Positions 52,865-63,607 are shown, numbered from the stretch's first letter. The stretch is DNA of 64,000 nt from Dacryopinax spathularia (GCA_037974965.1 JBBPFI010000006.1:1116001-1180000); one strand, 5' to 3'. Translations and numbers: made by a program. The notes: generated by a model not told the origin, from the sequence alone.

Positions 52865-53081
52865 ACATCGCTGACGGTCACGTCGCTGTTTGCATATTTT
52901 CCATTTTCGTTGGCGGGGAACTTGGTCGCGCATGTCGGCTGGGCCTCTTGTGCTCGTTGGCGGTGTTGGGGTCGATGTCGTCGTTGACTTGATGTGACGT
53001 GATGATCTGGTGTTGCCATGTGCACGCGATGTTGACGGTGATGGTGTTGTGTGGTGATGCGTGTGTGTTGTGGATCGAATC

Positions 53082-56000
53082 ATGGTGTGGTTCTTTTGGG
53101 GGAGTGCAGACGAGTCTAGGAGCATACGGATAGTGCGGTTGAGGGAGGAAGATGCGTGCATATATGATGGGGAAAGATTTGAGGATGTGATGTCTGTGTC
53201 TGATCTGGTTAATCTTTATCGTTTTGAGGGAGTGTGCGGGTCTGAGGACGATGCGATTCGGCGCGGTTGGTATCGAAGGGATGGTTATGTTTTAGTGCGA
53301 TTGGGGGTTATATCAACACTCGTGAGCGGGTTCTCGTATCTGACAAGGCATGATCTTAGTGTCTTGTGCGCTTTACATGGCGTAAGGTGCCGCCATCGGG
53401 GTTTGCGGAAGGAGGATGTCCGTAAGTTGTTGTGTGAGCACGTTTGTACCCCTCGGTGTACGCCGGGTGTTCTGTATGCGTTCCACGCCGTTCGGGTGCA
53501 GCGGATGGCGATCTTTCCCGCAGGTTCGCCATTTACGTCTGGAGTGAAGCGTGTGCTTGGTAATTCCGATGAGGAAGAAAGAGGTGGCAGGCGAAAGAAG
53601 CGGCCTAGGGAGGAAGGGTTAGGTGCACAGCGAGAAGTGGTGGGCTTTCCGTCCATACCAGGGAGTACGTTGGTTCGGGACATCATTAGGGAGTACCAGA
53701 GTAAGACACGGCCAAGTTTCCTGGGGGAGGTGCCATGCGGTTGTTGTGGGGAGAAGGTCCGTAGAGGGGAAGTGTGCGTTGTGTCTGTCGGCGACGTTCC
53801 CTTTGAATTACTTCGACCTGACGAGGACTTTCCTTTGCATCTTCGTCCCAACACGTACGCGGTGGAGGCTTATGATGGGGCAATTTTACATGCGAAGGCT
53901 CTCTCGTCTCCGTGGAAGAAGGAGGGGGTAGTGAACTTCTGTGGGGGTTGTAGGAGGGAACTTCTGTTGCGCAGGCGAATGCCCCGGTTGGCGTTGTGCA
54001 ACAGATTCTATTATGCTTATGAGCATGTACCGTCAGACGTTTCCGATGCCTTTCGGAAGTCGACGTTTGTGGACTTGCGATTGGTGGCGAGGTACAGTGC
54101 TAGCAACATTTGTTTTGCATACAAGGACGATCCTACCAAAGAAGGTCTTTTCGGTAGGGCGCTGTCGGGTGCGCAGAGGTTTTGTCGGGGAAATACGGTG
54201 ATTTTACCTCGAGACCATTCGCGGATGGAGGAAGTGCTGCCTCCTAGTGTACAAACAATGAAAACAGCGTTTACCACTGTATTCGCAGGCGCAGAGGGAT
54301 TGGATGATGCGAGCTTGCGGAAGCTGGCTCCCTTGAAGGCATCTGCGGCACGAGTCAGGTTGTTGATCTCCTTTTTGATTCGGGAAAATGACGCGTATGC
54401 GGTGGGTGTGGATGGGGATGGACCAGTCGGGTTTAGTGAAGCGAATATGCGCGAGCTCTTTGGGTCGACTGATGGAACGGATGAGGCTGGAGGTACAGAC
54501 GCACTTCCCGGTTGCATCGAGATTGGGAGGTTGTCTGGCTCAGAGTTGAACAGAGATCCGGATATTACTGGTCGGAATGAGCTTGGTGGTGTTGCGACGG
54601 GTGAGGAAGAGTTTTACATGGAGGCTTGCGGCTTTGTTAAGGGGGAGGTGTCGGGTCAGAAGTACCAGGCCATGAAGGCGGAGTGTCTCCAGCACTGTTT
54701 AGCGGGTCGACCTTTCCTTTTGAGTAGGAGTGGCGGACGTCCGGTGTGTGATCGAATGAATCATCTCCTTCTGGGAGGCTTGTTTCCGCATTTAGATCCT
54801 TTCAATTTAGGGGGGTTTGAACACCCGGCAAGAAGGCGGTTTGTGGACATGGCAACACAATTGGGCCACTTGTTGAACATGTATGATAGTCCGTTTGAGA
54901 AGGATGCTCAATTTGTTTTTGTGTATCATAACATTTTGCAGAAGAGGAAAACCACTCGTGATGCGTTTTTCCGGGTTCGCCAAGTAGAGTGTGATCGGTT
55001 GATTCGCGATATCATGAGTGTTCCATCTGGCGTTTTTGGTGACTTGGCTGGAAAGATAGGTAAGGACGGTAGCTACCGGGGAACGACGGATGAGGAGCGG
55101 AGCGCCTTGAGGGTCTTGCAGCGGCTGAATGTCGTACAGCGTGAAGTGCCAGGCTCGAATGGGTATAAGCAAGCTCGACGGAATGAGATTCGGGCGCTCA
55201 TCCAAAAATTGGGCACGCCGGCATTGTTTTTGACATTGACACCAACAGACATTGACAGTCCATTGGTGCGCTTGTTGGCCGGGGAGGATGGGGATGGGGC
55301 GGATTGGTGGTTTGTCGGTGAAACGTATGGTTCTAAGATGCATAGAGCTGCTCGCGTGGCTCGCAACCCCGCTGCGGCAGCTAGGTCTTTTCACGGTACC
55401 ATGGAAAGGTTCAGGGACATTGTTTTGCGTTGTGGGCGTGGGGAAGGGTTGTTTGGCGAATGCAGCGGAATGTATGGAATGGTGGAGGCACAGGGTCGTG
55501 GTACGCTCCATTGCCATATGCTCATTTGGTTGAAGGGTCATTCGAACCCGAAGGAGTTTAGAGAGCGGGTGCTGCGGGACGACCAGTGGAAAACGCGTAT
55601 GCTTGCCTGGTTAGAGTGGCATATCCGCTGCGAGCTGCCGGAGAATGTGGACGTTGTCCGTGAGCACGGTGCCCCTCTGCCGAAGCCAAAACACAGTGCG
55701 GTCGAGATCAATCCGTGTACTTTACCTGGACCGGACATCGAGAGCATGGCTGAGGACGAGTTCTCCGTTGCATTTAGGGATCATGTCTCAGCGCTTGTGC
55801 AAGAAGTGAATTGGCACGAGCATAGGCCAACTTGCTTTTCTAGAGTGAAGGCGGGAGAAGTGCAGGGCAATTCAAATTGCCGTATGGGAATAGATGGTGT
55901 GACACGAGCCGTTTCTGAGGTGGATCCCTGTACTGGGTCTATTGCTTTGAGAAGGCTGCATCCTCGCATCAATGAGTACAATGATGTCATCATGTTTCTG

Positions 56001-59000
56001 CTGAAGTGCAATATGGATATTCAGTTTTTGGGCTCAGGGGAGGAAGCGAAGGCTGCGGTGTATTATATTACGGATTACATAACAAAGCCTAGTTTGCCCA
56101 CTCACGTGGGCCTATCGGTCTTGAGTCTTGCGCTTCAGAAACAAGATTTGGCTGCGAACGACTTGTCAGGCAAAGAGAGTCGGTTGTTTTTGAATCGACT
56201 GGTGAATAGGATGATGGGTTCGCAAGAGATGTCGCATCAGCAAGTGATGAGTTATTATGTTGGCGGTGGTGACGTATATACAACGCACAGGTTTAGGACG
56301 TTGCATTGGGGTTCGGTCGAGAGGTGTGTGCGTGCAAGCGAGAAGGAGAGGGTTAGGAACGATGATTCGGCTTTCTTGGTCGGGTCCGGCGTGAATACCG
56401 AAGATGCACGTGTAAACAGTGATGCCGACGAAGCGGTGGAAAGGATTGGGGCGCAGAGGCGGTTATCGACGATAGGAGAGCGAATCGAGTCAGGCGAACA
56501 GGTTGGCGATTTGAGTGATCCACATGCGGTTTTATCATTTGGAAACCATGGCATCACTGCTGTGCGGCAAGATGTGGATTACGTGTATAGGCCAAGGGAA
56601 GACGAGTTCGATAAGCTCTGCTTATATGATTTTGTGGCTTGCACGTACAAAGAGCTGATATCTGGTGGGGTGGGCGCAGACGATCCTTCGAGAGGAGGGG
56701 CGGAGGAAGAGGAACGCGGTGTGGAATCGGTGGGTGTCGTGAGGAGGGGTAGGCCAAGATTGCAGAGAGGAGCGTTTGGAGTGGAACATCCGCAGAGAAG
56801 TACTCACCGACTCCGATTAAGTAACAGTCACCTGGTGCCCGTCATACTTGGACCATCGCTGCCGCGAGAAGGAGGTGGAGAGCCGCAGCAGGAGGAGTGG
56901 TGTCGGGCGATGATGATCTTGTTCAAACCTTGGAGGCGTTTGGGGGATTTGTTGAACGAAGGAGAGGCGTGGAGTGCTGCTTTTGAGCGAGCTGTGTTCA
57001 GCGAGGAGCACTTGAGGGTCATGCGGAACATTGCGACGCTTAATGAATGTAAGGATGCCAGGGAGCGCCACGCGCGTTACCGGAAGGCGATGGACGCTGA
57101 GGATGATTTTGAGGGTGTGGTAGAGGAAGATTCGGAAGATTCGGGCTCCGAGCAGATGGAGGATGGGGAAGTTACTGAGGGACGGGACCGGCGTGTGTTG
57201 GCGGTGGGTAACTTAGCTTCTTCGTATGGTCGAATCTTGGAGGATGGGCTTGGGGGCCGAGCGGTGACGGGACCACAGGACTCTTTGGAGTTTAAGGAGA
57301 TGGATGGAAGCGAGCGTCGTTTGGTGCGCGAGTTTGGAAGCGTCATGGTGGAATTGCGGCGACAGCGAAGGCCGGCCGCGCCAGGAGGTGGCGTGATATA
57401 CGTGCCTGTGCGTTCTGGTAACACGGATGTCAGAGGGCCAGAGATTACGGTCGCAAGTGCTCGCCCAGTGTCATCCGTGGGGGAGGGTGGTAGTATATCG
57501 GCTGCCGTGGGTGAGGTAGATGGATGTGATCCTGTGGGGAGGGCGATCCAGTTGTTTTCAATGCAGGAGAATCCCGAGCAGTGCGCCGTGGTCAGGATTG
57601 TCGGTGACCATATGTTGAAGCGGAAGTCAACGCAGCTATTGATGTATGTGTCTGGCGTGGGCGGCACTGGGAAGAGTCATGTTATTCGTTGTTTGGTTGC
57701 GTTGTTTGACATGGTGGGAAGGGCTCGGTGTTTAATGTTGAGTGCGCCAACCGGGGCTGCGGCGATATTGATTAAAGGGTATACGATTCATGCGTTGACT
57801 TTGCTACCCAAGGGGGGAGGACGCGTCAACCTGGAGACTTTGGAGCCCATATGGCGTGAAGTGGAGTATTTGGTCATTGATGAGGTTTCCATGGTCTCGG
57901 CGTTGCTTCTGAGTCAGATCTCGGAGCGGCTGTGCTTAGCCAAAGGGGTCCCGGATGTGCCATTTGGGGGACTACACGTGCTATTCTTTGGAGATTTGGG
58001 TCAGCTGAATCCGGTTCGTCAGCCTTGTCTGTATTCTCAGAAGTTAACGGGGAAGGTTTCTTTCAGTATGGGGCAATCGCTCGGGGGACAGGGTGCCTTG
58101 AGCGGTGCGGTGTTATGGAGACAGTTGAACGCGGTTGTCGAATTGCAGAAGAGTATGCGTCACGATGGTGACTTGCGGTGGGCCAATCTGTTAAGAAGGA
58201 TTCGGCTGGGGCAAGCATGGGCGGGGTTGAAACCTCATTCCAGTGTACAGAGGGGGACTGGGGAGAATTATGTTTTGGGTGACTTCGAAGTGTTGCGGAC
58301 ACGATTGTTGGGACGTTTGGTAATCGATGACCCTTCTGTTATAGCGAGTTTTGAGGACGCGCCCGTTATTACTTGCACGAAGGACCTTCGCGATGAACTG
58401 AATCAAGTTCTATCTCTTAGGCACTGCGAAAGGTTGGGGCAAGAATATATATGCTACTATTCCAACGATCGGCAAGCGAGGGGACAGCCGTTGCCACCAA
58501 AGGTTGCTCGTAGCGTGTGGAAGGCTTCATCGTCTTTAACTAAGGATGCTTTGGGTAGATTACCGCTTTTCTTGGGAATGCGAGTGATGGTGACTGAGAA
58601 CATCGCGATTTCGATGAACGTAGTGAATGGCGCGGAGGGTGAGGTGGTGGGCTTGAGATATTCGCAGCTTGGAAGTGGGGAGCGTTTTGCTGAGGTCGCG
58701 TTCGTCCGTGTTAGCGGTTGTGGTTTAGTGCACCCCGCACTTCCTGCGGATGTTGTACCGGTCATGCCTGTACGTTCGGCCTTTAGATGGAGGTCGCAGG
58801 ATGGACGGGAGTACAGTGTGACCAGGCGACAATTGCCCCTCCTCCCTGCATATTCATATACGGATTACAAAAGTCAGGGGCGGTCGCTGGGTAAAGCAGT
58901 GCTAGATGTGGCCAGTTGCCGCTCGTTGGCGAGTGTGTATGTGATGTTGTCCCGGGTACCGACACTGAGCGGGGTGGCTATCCTACGAGAGTTTACTACT

Positions 59001-59093
59001 CGGTATGTGCATGCGCGACTTGATCCTGCATTGAGGGTTGAGCTAGAAAGGTTGGCAAGCATAAGTCGTAAACCAGTTGTTGGATTAGAATGA
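53082..59093 (+). CDS. Helitron RepHel: rolling-circle Rep endonuclease plus PIF1-like helicase
   Basis: A single open frame of 2,003 residues from the first in-frame ATG. The N-terminal third has a DUF6570-like Cys-rich part (PCGCCGEKVRRGEVCVV, NFCGGCRRELLLRRRMPRLA). The Rep part follows. Helitron_like_N begins near GHLLNMYDSPFEKDAQFVFV, motif 1 is PALFLTLTPTDIDSPLV (about residue 714), the HUH motif is GRGTLHCHMLIWL (His 810 and 812), and the two-tyrosine motif is AVYYITDYITKP (Tyr 995 and 999). The helicase has Walker A GVGGTGKSH (about 1525-1533), Walker B LVIDEVSMVS (Asp 1600), FFGDLGQLNPV and the late YTDYKSQGRSLGKA and SVYVMLSRV of PIF1/RecD enzymes. All key residues are present, so it looks functional. 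It nicks and transfers one strand during rolling-circle transposition. Confidence 0.92.
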   Translation: MVWFFWGSADESRSIRIVRLREEDACIYDGERFEDVMSVSDLVNLYRFEGVCGSEDDAIRRGWYRRDGYVLVRLGVISTLVSGFSYLTRHDLSVLCALHGVRCRHRGLRKEDVRKLLCEHVCTPRCTPGVLYAFHAVRVQRMAIFPAGSPFTSGVKRVLGNSDEEERGGRRKKRPREEGLGAQREVVGFPSIPGSTLVRDIIREYQSKTRPSFLGEVPCGCCGEKVRRGEVCVVSVGDVPFELLRPDEDFPLHLRPNTYAVEAYDGAILHAKALSSPWKKEGVVNFCGGCRRELLLRRRMPRLALCNRFYYAYEHVPSDVSDAFRKSTFVDLRLVARYSASNICFAYKDDPTKEGLFGRALSGAQRFCRGNTVILPRDHSRMEEVLPPSVQTMKTAFTTVFAGAEGLDDASLRKLAPLKASAARVRLLISFLIRENDAYAVGVDGDGPVGFSEANMRELFGSTDGTDEAGGTDALPGCIEIGRLSGSELNRDPDITGRNELGGVATGEEEFYMEACGFVKGEVSGQKYQAMKAECLQHCLAGRPFLLSRSGGRPVCDRMNHLLLGGLFPHLDPFNLGGFEHPARRRFVDMATQLGHLLNMYDSPFEKDAQFVFVYHNILQKRKTTRDAFFRVRQVECDRLIRDIMSVPSGVFGDLAGKIGKDGSYRGTTDEERSALRVLQRLNVVQREVPGSNGYKQARRNEIRALIQKLGTPALFLTLTPTDIDSPLVRLLAGEDGDGADWWFVGETYGSKMHRAARVARNPAAAARSFHGTMERFRDIVLRCGRGEGLFGECSGMYGMVEAQGRGTLHCHMLIWLKGHSNPKEFRERVLRDDQWKTRMLAWLEWHIRCELPENVDVVREHGAPLPKPKHSAVEINPCTLPGPDIESMAEDEFSVAFRDHVSALVQEVNWHEHRPTCFSRVKAGEVQGNSNCRMGIDGVTRAVSEVDPCTGSIALRRLHPRINEYNDVIMFLLKCNMDIQFLGSGEEAKAAVYYITDYITKPSLPTHVGLSVLSLALQKQDLAANDLSGKESRLFLNRLVNRMMGSQEMSHQQVMSYYVGGGDVYTTHRFRTLHWGSVERCVRASEKERVRNDDSAFLVGSGVNTEDARVNSDADEAVERIGAQRRLSTIGERIESGEQVGDLSDPHAVLSFGNHGITAVRQDVDYVYRPREDEFDKLCLYDFVACTYKELISGGVGADDPSRGGAEEEERGVESVGVVRRGRPRLQRGAFGVEHPQRSTHRLRLSNSHLVPVILGPSLPREGGGEPQQEEWCRAMMILFKPWRRLGDLLNEGEAWSAAFERAVFSEEHLRVMRNIATLNECKDARERHARYRKAMDAEDDFEGVVEEDSEDSGSEQMEDGEVTEGRDRRVLAVGNLASSYGRILEDGLGGRAVTGPQDSLEFKEMDGSERRLVREFGSVMVELRRQRRPAAPGGGVIYVPVRSGNTDVRGPEITVASARPVSSVGEGGSISAAVGEVDGCDPVGRAIQLFSMQENPEQCAVVRIVGDHMLKRKSTQLLMYVSGVGGTGKSHVIRCLVALFDMVGRARCLMLSAPTGAAAILIKGYTIHALTLLPKGGGRVNLETLEPIWREVEYLVIDEVSMVSALLLSQISERLCLAKGVPDVPFGGLHVLFFGDLGQLNPVRQPCLYSQKLTGKVSFSMGQSLGGQGALSGAVLWRQLNAVVELQKSMRHDGDLRWANLLRRIRLGQAWAGLKPHSSVQRGTGENYVLGDFEVLRTRLLGRLVIDDPSVIASFEDAPVITCTKDLRDELNQVLSLRHCERLGQEYICYYSNDRQARGQPLPPKVARSVWKASSSLTKDALGRLPLFLGMRVMVTENIAISMNVVNGAEGEVVGLRYSQLGSGERFAEVAFVRVSGCGLVHPALPADVVPVMPVRSAFRWRSQDGREYSVTRRQLPLLPAYSYTDYKSQGRSLGKAVLDVASCRSLASVYVMLSRVPTLSGVAILREFTTRYVHARLDPALRVELERLASISRKPVVGLE

Positions 59094-59454
59094 GTGATAT
59101 TGAGACAGACTTGTGGGGTAGGTAAGAAAACAGTGGGACTAGAAGTTGTATGCGGGAAACTTTACTGATCGATTGTTGTAGTACAGTTAGGGGATGATAA
59201 GGTCCTTTCATCGATGTAATGCGTTCAGCAGAGGTGCATACAGAGTGGGGAAGCGATCTTGATGACTGTACTAGTCCCCAGTGATTCGTACTGGCGGGTG
59301 TTGGTCAGCAGGAACCATGCTTATAGGATTGGGGTGATTGCCGAAAATGAATTGGTGTTCTTGCTAGGGTGCGGTTCCCTGTGATGTCAGCCACGGACAA
59401 GGGTGTGGTAGTCTATGCGTGCACTAGGATTGCAGACTCGGAGAAGCTTGTGGT
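59094..59454. other. Convergent spacer between RepHel and Rad9-like gene
   Basis: About 360 bases of trailer sequence between two stops. No gene or clear hairpin was noticed. Confidence 0.5.
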
Positions 59455-60881
59455 TCATATGTCGAGACTTTTATCGTCTTCATCCGCGTCTAGAATGGCC
59501 TCATAGACGATGGGTGTGAATGACGGTGAGTTGGTAGCAGCCATGTTTGCGGTAGGTTGACGATTTCCGTTGTCGGAAGAATGGGAGGCCGCGGGCAGAG
59601 GGTCGGAAGTATGGTGGGCAGGCGTGTTGTGCCCCCAGTCTTCGATCGGATCGGTCATACCGACATCGGCTGCAGGAACGGGGTCGTCTGCTGGGCGACG
59701 AGGGGGTGGGGGAGAGATTGGTTCGCTGGTCGCTAGTATCCCGGTGAAATTCCAAGGGTGGGGAAGCGGTCTGTCGTTTGCGATGTGCGATGGCGTTATG
59801 GTGAGCCACAGGTTGTTAAAGGGGCCGTAGAAGCGCAGCGTAATATGCTGCTGGAGCGCCGACGCGCAGCGGATGGTAGCCTAGAAGTTGCATTGGCCAG
59901 ATGTTGTCACTTTGGATGTGATTTAACGTACGGCGAATTCTTGGACATGGAATGAGATGGATGTTTCGGGATAGTCAGTGTTGTAGGACAGCAGATCGTC
60001 CGATTCGATGTTGAGAACCGTTGAAATGTCGCCGCCTGGAAATGGGAGGTGAATATTGGAGGTGTCGACGGAGTGAGTATAACGTACTGGAGAACGCGTG
60101 GAGGATGAGCTCCGTATCGTATGCCCAAAGCTCGACCTGCCCGTCGGCCTTTGTCATAATGTGTTGAAGACGGGCAGCCATGGAGTTGATTTGCGGGCTG
60201 TCGAGGGTCATAATCTGTGCTGGAATGGTCGGGTCTGGGTCGATCACCGAGCGCTGACGTTCCGGTTCGTGTATGCGGATGGACCAGACCTTGCGGACGT
60301 CTGTGTGGGGCGATGGGCGTTGCATGAGCGTATGTTTGGAGCGCATATAAGTAGATAAGTTACCATATTTGCAATGCAACGCGACTTCGAATCGGTACTC
60401 GATACTTGGCTCATCCTCGTCATGCACGACGAGAGGATGATTAGCTTTTAGTGCGATGGAGGCTGGGAACTGAAGAGATAAGTGAACCTCCAATGTGTCC
60501 GATTGTCCGTTGGCGGCGATCTTCAGCGGGCGAAGGAGTACTCCGATTGGGATGGCTCCAAAGCACTCGTCTTCCCCGTCGACGTGGACATGGTCGTAAC
60601 TTTCGAAGAATGAACGATGAAGTGTCAGAGTCCCCAATGCGGATTCGCTCATATTCATGGCAGACAGTATGACCTGGACGCGTGGTTTCACATGTGCGTG
60701 TCCCGTGTGTAGTGGTGGTAGGCGTACCTCGTCTGGTCGCGTAATGAGATTGACCTCGTTACCATACTTTGCCAAGGCTCTCAAGCCGACAACCAGCACT
60801 AAGTGTCGGGCTGAGAAGAGAGGCTTTAGTGGAATATATGCGCGTACCTTTCGCGTTTTCGATGCTCAGAGTGGCTTCCAT
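59455..60881 (-). CDS. Rad9-like DNA-damage checkpoint clamp (9-1-1) subunit, probably Helitron cargo
   Basis: Five exons (60848-60881, 60364-60798, 60088-60300, 59932-60035, 59455-59880) join in phase to 403 residues. The N-terminus MEATLSIENAKVLVVGLRAL and AKYGNEVNLITRPDEVRL matches the first strand-helix unit of Rad9. TLTLHRSFFESY corresponds to the next Rad9 strand. YRFEVALHCKYGDVRKVWSI closely follows the Rad9 linker-strand consensus LHCK.GV.KTH. TSISFHVQEFAATIRCASAL and ITLRFYGPFNNLWLTI correspond to the second clamp domain (F.LKEF.A.L.FAE). The tail from about residue 300 is Pro/Ser/His-rich and acidic, like the phosphorylated Rad9 tail. Rad9 forms the PCNA-like 9-1-1 ring that recruits checkpoint kinases. 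Here it sits on the antisense strand inside the Helitron block. It could instead be the host RAD9 next to the element. Confidence 0.7.
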
Positions 60882-61620
60882 GATCAGGTAGATGACAGAC
60901 AGTTATTGTGAGAAGTATGTGGATGTTGTGAGGTTGTTTGGGAGTGTTATGTGCGCAATGTGTGTGTGTTCGGTATGGTTTGGGAGGTCTGATGTGGAAG
61001 ATGATGGTCTGGAAGAGGGATGGAAAGGGGGCGGGGGAGGAGACGCGAGCGCGGTAATAAAAGGGGTCGCGACGTGTTCCAGATCCGTGGTCTGCGCGGC
61101 AGATCGAAGGCGAGCATCATCGTATTTCGGGGTGGGGGGTCGGGAAAAGAGGGTCAGCGGGCGTAAGTGCGGGGACCGGAATAGCGAGGCTGGGTAGGTA
61201 GGTGATCAAGCCGCGGCGGAGTTCCGGAGTTGTCCCGAGGGTGCCGGTGCCTTTGGAGTACGTGCGCGTCTGTGAGAAACTGCATTAGATGTAACCATGC
61301 GTATTTGTTGACTGGCCTCGCTATTGCCCCTATGGTCGAGAGGAGATGGAGATGTAGTAGGAGAGTTGTTGGGGATGTCTAGGTTTGGATCCAGGAAGGG
61401 ACCGGTCGTTGTGGGTGTTCGTCTTTGTCAGGGTCTGATTGATGCCGTTTCCATTCGAGGAAGCGTTGTCGGGGCTACAAGAGGAAATGTAGTGTTGCCG
61501 GTCGTGCGCTACTTGGAGTTGTGAGGTGTCCGCTCGTTGTGCCTGCATATAAGCTGCGGGTGAGAGAGGAGGTACGCGGTGTTCATCTTCTCTACAGTTG
61601 TTTTAGGGCGCAAATCTGCT
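60882..61620. promoter_or_regulatory. Divergent spacer between Rad9-like and Skp1-like genes
   Basis: About 740 bases probably carrying both promoters. CATATAAG at 61546-61553 lies about 70 bases before the Skp1-like ATG and could serve as a TATA box. TAATAAAAGG at 61054-61063 is a second AT-rich candidate. No other gene is supported. Confidence 0.4.
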
Positions 61621-62395
61621 ATGTATGTCATCCTTGTTACGAAGGAGGGAGATCGTCGCGAGGTACCACGCCTGTGGTTGCGTAACATGGGGATTCTCCA
61701 AAGTTGTGCTGAAAGTGGGTTTCCACTTGCCACGTGTGCGTGAATGTAGGCTGAATGAGCTGACGATGTGCTAGGTGCCGCGGGAGGTTTGCCTGTCATG
61801 CCTATTCCGCACGTGTCGGCGTCGGTTTTGTCGAAGGTTTGCCTACTCTGCCATTCGGGTGTTGTTCAAGTTAACAGGTGCATTTTCCAGTTGCTTACCT
61901 GGTGCGAACATCACCAAGACGAGGAAGTAGATGGAGATTTGAAGGATGGTATGGTCTTTAGCGATTGGGATATGGCTTGGATTGGGGTGAACGTAGATGT
62001 GATGTGGGTGTTTGTGCATCTCGGGAGGACGTTCGGTGTATGCTGATGCTGGAGACAGATTTGAGATTTTGAAGGTGCTCTTTGGGTGCACGCTACCCGT
62101 TTCGTTTCTAATAATGTGTTCAGGCCGCTGACTATTTGGATGCTCGTGGCATTGTGTACGTCGCGTGGATGTTGAGGTGTGGATGTGGTTGTCGGGATTT
62201 TGACGTGGATTGTAGCTTGTTGGCTCTGAAAGGGTTGGCAGATGCGTTGGATGGGCGGCGGCCAGACGAACTCCGGGCAGCATTGCATCTTCCGGCTGAT
62301 TGGACAGAGGACGATGTGAGTGTGATGTTGTTGGCCCCTGATAACAGGTTCGGCACGCTGATGTCGAGCAACGTAGGCGCGTCGTGTCAATGTGA
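61621..62395 (+). CDS. Skp1-like SCF ubiquitin-ligase adaptor, probably Helitron cargo
   Basis: Six exons (61621-61714, 61775-61836, 61891-62013, 62124-62155, 62216-62315, 62348-62395) join in phase to 152 residues, close to the usual Skp1 length of about 160. The start MYVILVTKEGDRREVPRLWL resembles the first Skp1 strand pair. PVMPIPHVSASVLSK matches IPL.NV.S.VL.K, LLTWCEHHQDE matches VIEWC.HH, and SDWDMAWIGVN matches WD.EF..VD. AADYLDARGIVLLALKGLAD and ALDGRRPDELRAALHLPADW with TEDD match AANYLDIK.LL and GKTPEEIR..FNI.NDFTEEE. Skp1 links F-box proteins to cullin-1. The last exon (VRHADVEQRR) corresponds to the usual VRKEN.W end but lacks the Trp. No long open frame exists, so it is easy to miss. 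Confidence 0.72.
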
Positions 62396-62505
62396 ATGTG
62401 AGGGAAAATCATCATCTATCATTCTGTCTATTTAAGCATGTTTAGCACTGGGCTGAGTTTGGCACGGGATGGTAACAGGAGAATGGAAATGCGGGGGGAG
62501 GTAGA

Positions 62506-63607
62506 TTAAATGTCCATGCAATCGTTCTCGTCGAGGAATTGCACGGTGGTCACGTCGTCGTTATCTGGGTTGAGTGAATCTGTTGTCGCTCTGAGTTTCG
62601 CGATTGACTGGAGAGGGTTGTCAGCGTTCCCCCCGCGGATGTTGGCCAATTTCACTGACCGGTGCTTGCAGATTGTCGTATGAGGCGAGTTGTATGACAT
62701 GCTCCAGTCTGAGGTAGAGGTTGAAGGTTTTGTCGTGCCGGTCTACCGGGTCGAAAGATATCGCGACATCTACGAAATCCCCTGCCTGAAAGCTCGCCGC
62801 ATGGGCAGTTGTGACTCTCCCATCGTGTCGACGAGTTCCTAACCTGACGGGAGTGTCCAATGTCCAGCGGCGCTGGATTCGTGAGGCCGCTACGTCAAGG
62901 TGGTGCGTAACATGTTGGTTGGAGTGGTCGGCCACCGTCCCGTCCCTGATCGACCTGCTCTGTATCTGGTAAGGACGTGGGTGTGCGTTGCAAGAGGGAA
63001 GGCATCTTACTTTCGCGAAGGTGCGGCGAGTACATCGGATAGCATCCAGGTCATCGAAGATTTGATTATCGGCGCACACCGTGTTAGTAGTGGACGCGTA
63101 CCAACGCCGGATATGCTGGATCGTGGCCCACATGTCCGCCCATAAAGCCATATGCGAAGACGATGCAGGTTCAATGAAAACGCTGTTCATCGCAGTCATG
63201 CAATGATCCGGATGTCTGAGACTTGATTAGCTGGGCTGTCTTGAGATTCGAACTGCCGGAAGTGCTTTACCCGTCCCAGTTGCCATATTTTCCCAGCTGA
63301 GGATCCTTGAGGAAGCCTTGCAGGCGAAGCACCGCGATTCTCGGATGATTTGCGTTACCAGAATGAATCACAATGTCCTTGGTATGTCGGGTATCGATCA
63401 CTTTTGTTTTCGTCCTCAGGCAGAGCACGTTGCACACACCCTCGTAGTTGGACGGGATGGGCAGCATATTGTCAGGTGTGTCGACCGCTAGGAAGGCTTC
63501 CGGATAGGTCCATTTGTCTCGGATGAAGCAGTTTTGGTCGTCTGCTCGTAGTCAGAGTGGACGAGGCACGTTAGAGTGAGTAGCCCACCTTGGATGAAGA
63601 GGGTCAT
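62506..63607 (-). CDS. Unrecognised 302-residue Helitron-associated protein
   Basis: Five exons (63589-63607, 63271-63541, 63011-63221, 62660-62965, 62506-62607) join in phase to 302 residues. The first half includes FIRDKWTYPEAFLAVDTPDN, MLPIPSNYEGVCNVLCLRTK, HPRIAVLRLQGFLKDPQLGK and MWATIQHIRRWYASTTNTVC. The second half is beta-rich: SRIQRRWTLDTPVRLGTRRH, then SFQAGDFVDVAISFDPVDR and FNLYLRLEHVIQLAS. The C-terminus is acidic (DSLNPDNDDVTTVQFLDEND). I do not recognise a family. The GDFVDV...YLRLEHV part looks like alternating strands that could form an OB-type fold. Plant Helitrons carry RPA-like single-strand-binding proteins, so a DNA-binding helper is one possible guess. ATAAAAGG on the minus strand (63652-63659) lies about 45 bases upstream of the start and fits a TATA box. 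Confidence 0.55.

Noticed and set aside
61843-62415. Long minus-strand frame of 190 codons across the Skp1-like gene
   Set aside because: It is His/Thr/Pro-rich and is the mirror of the plus-strand Skp1-like exons; the plus-strand splice model gives a recognised fold.
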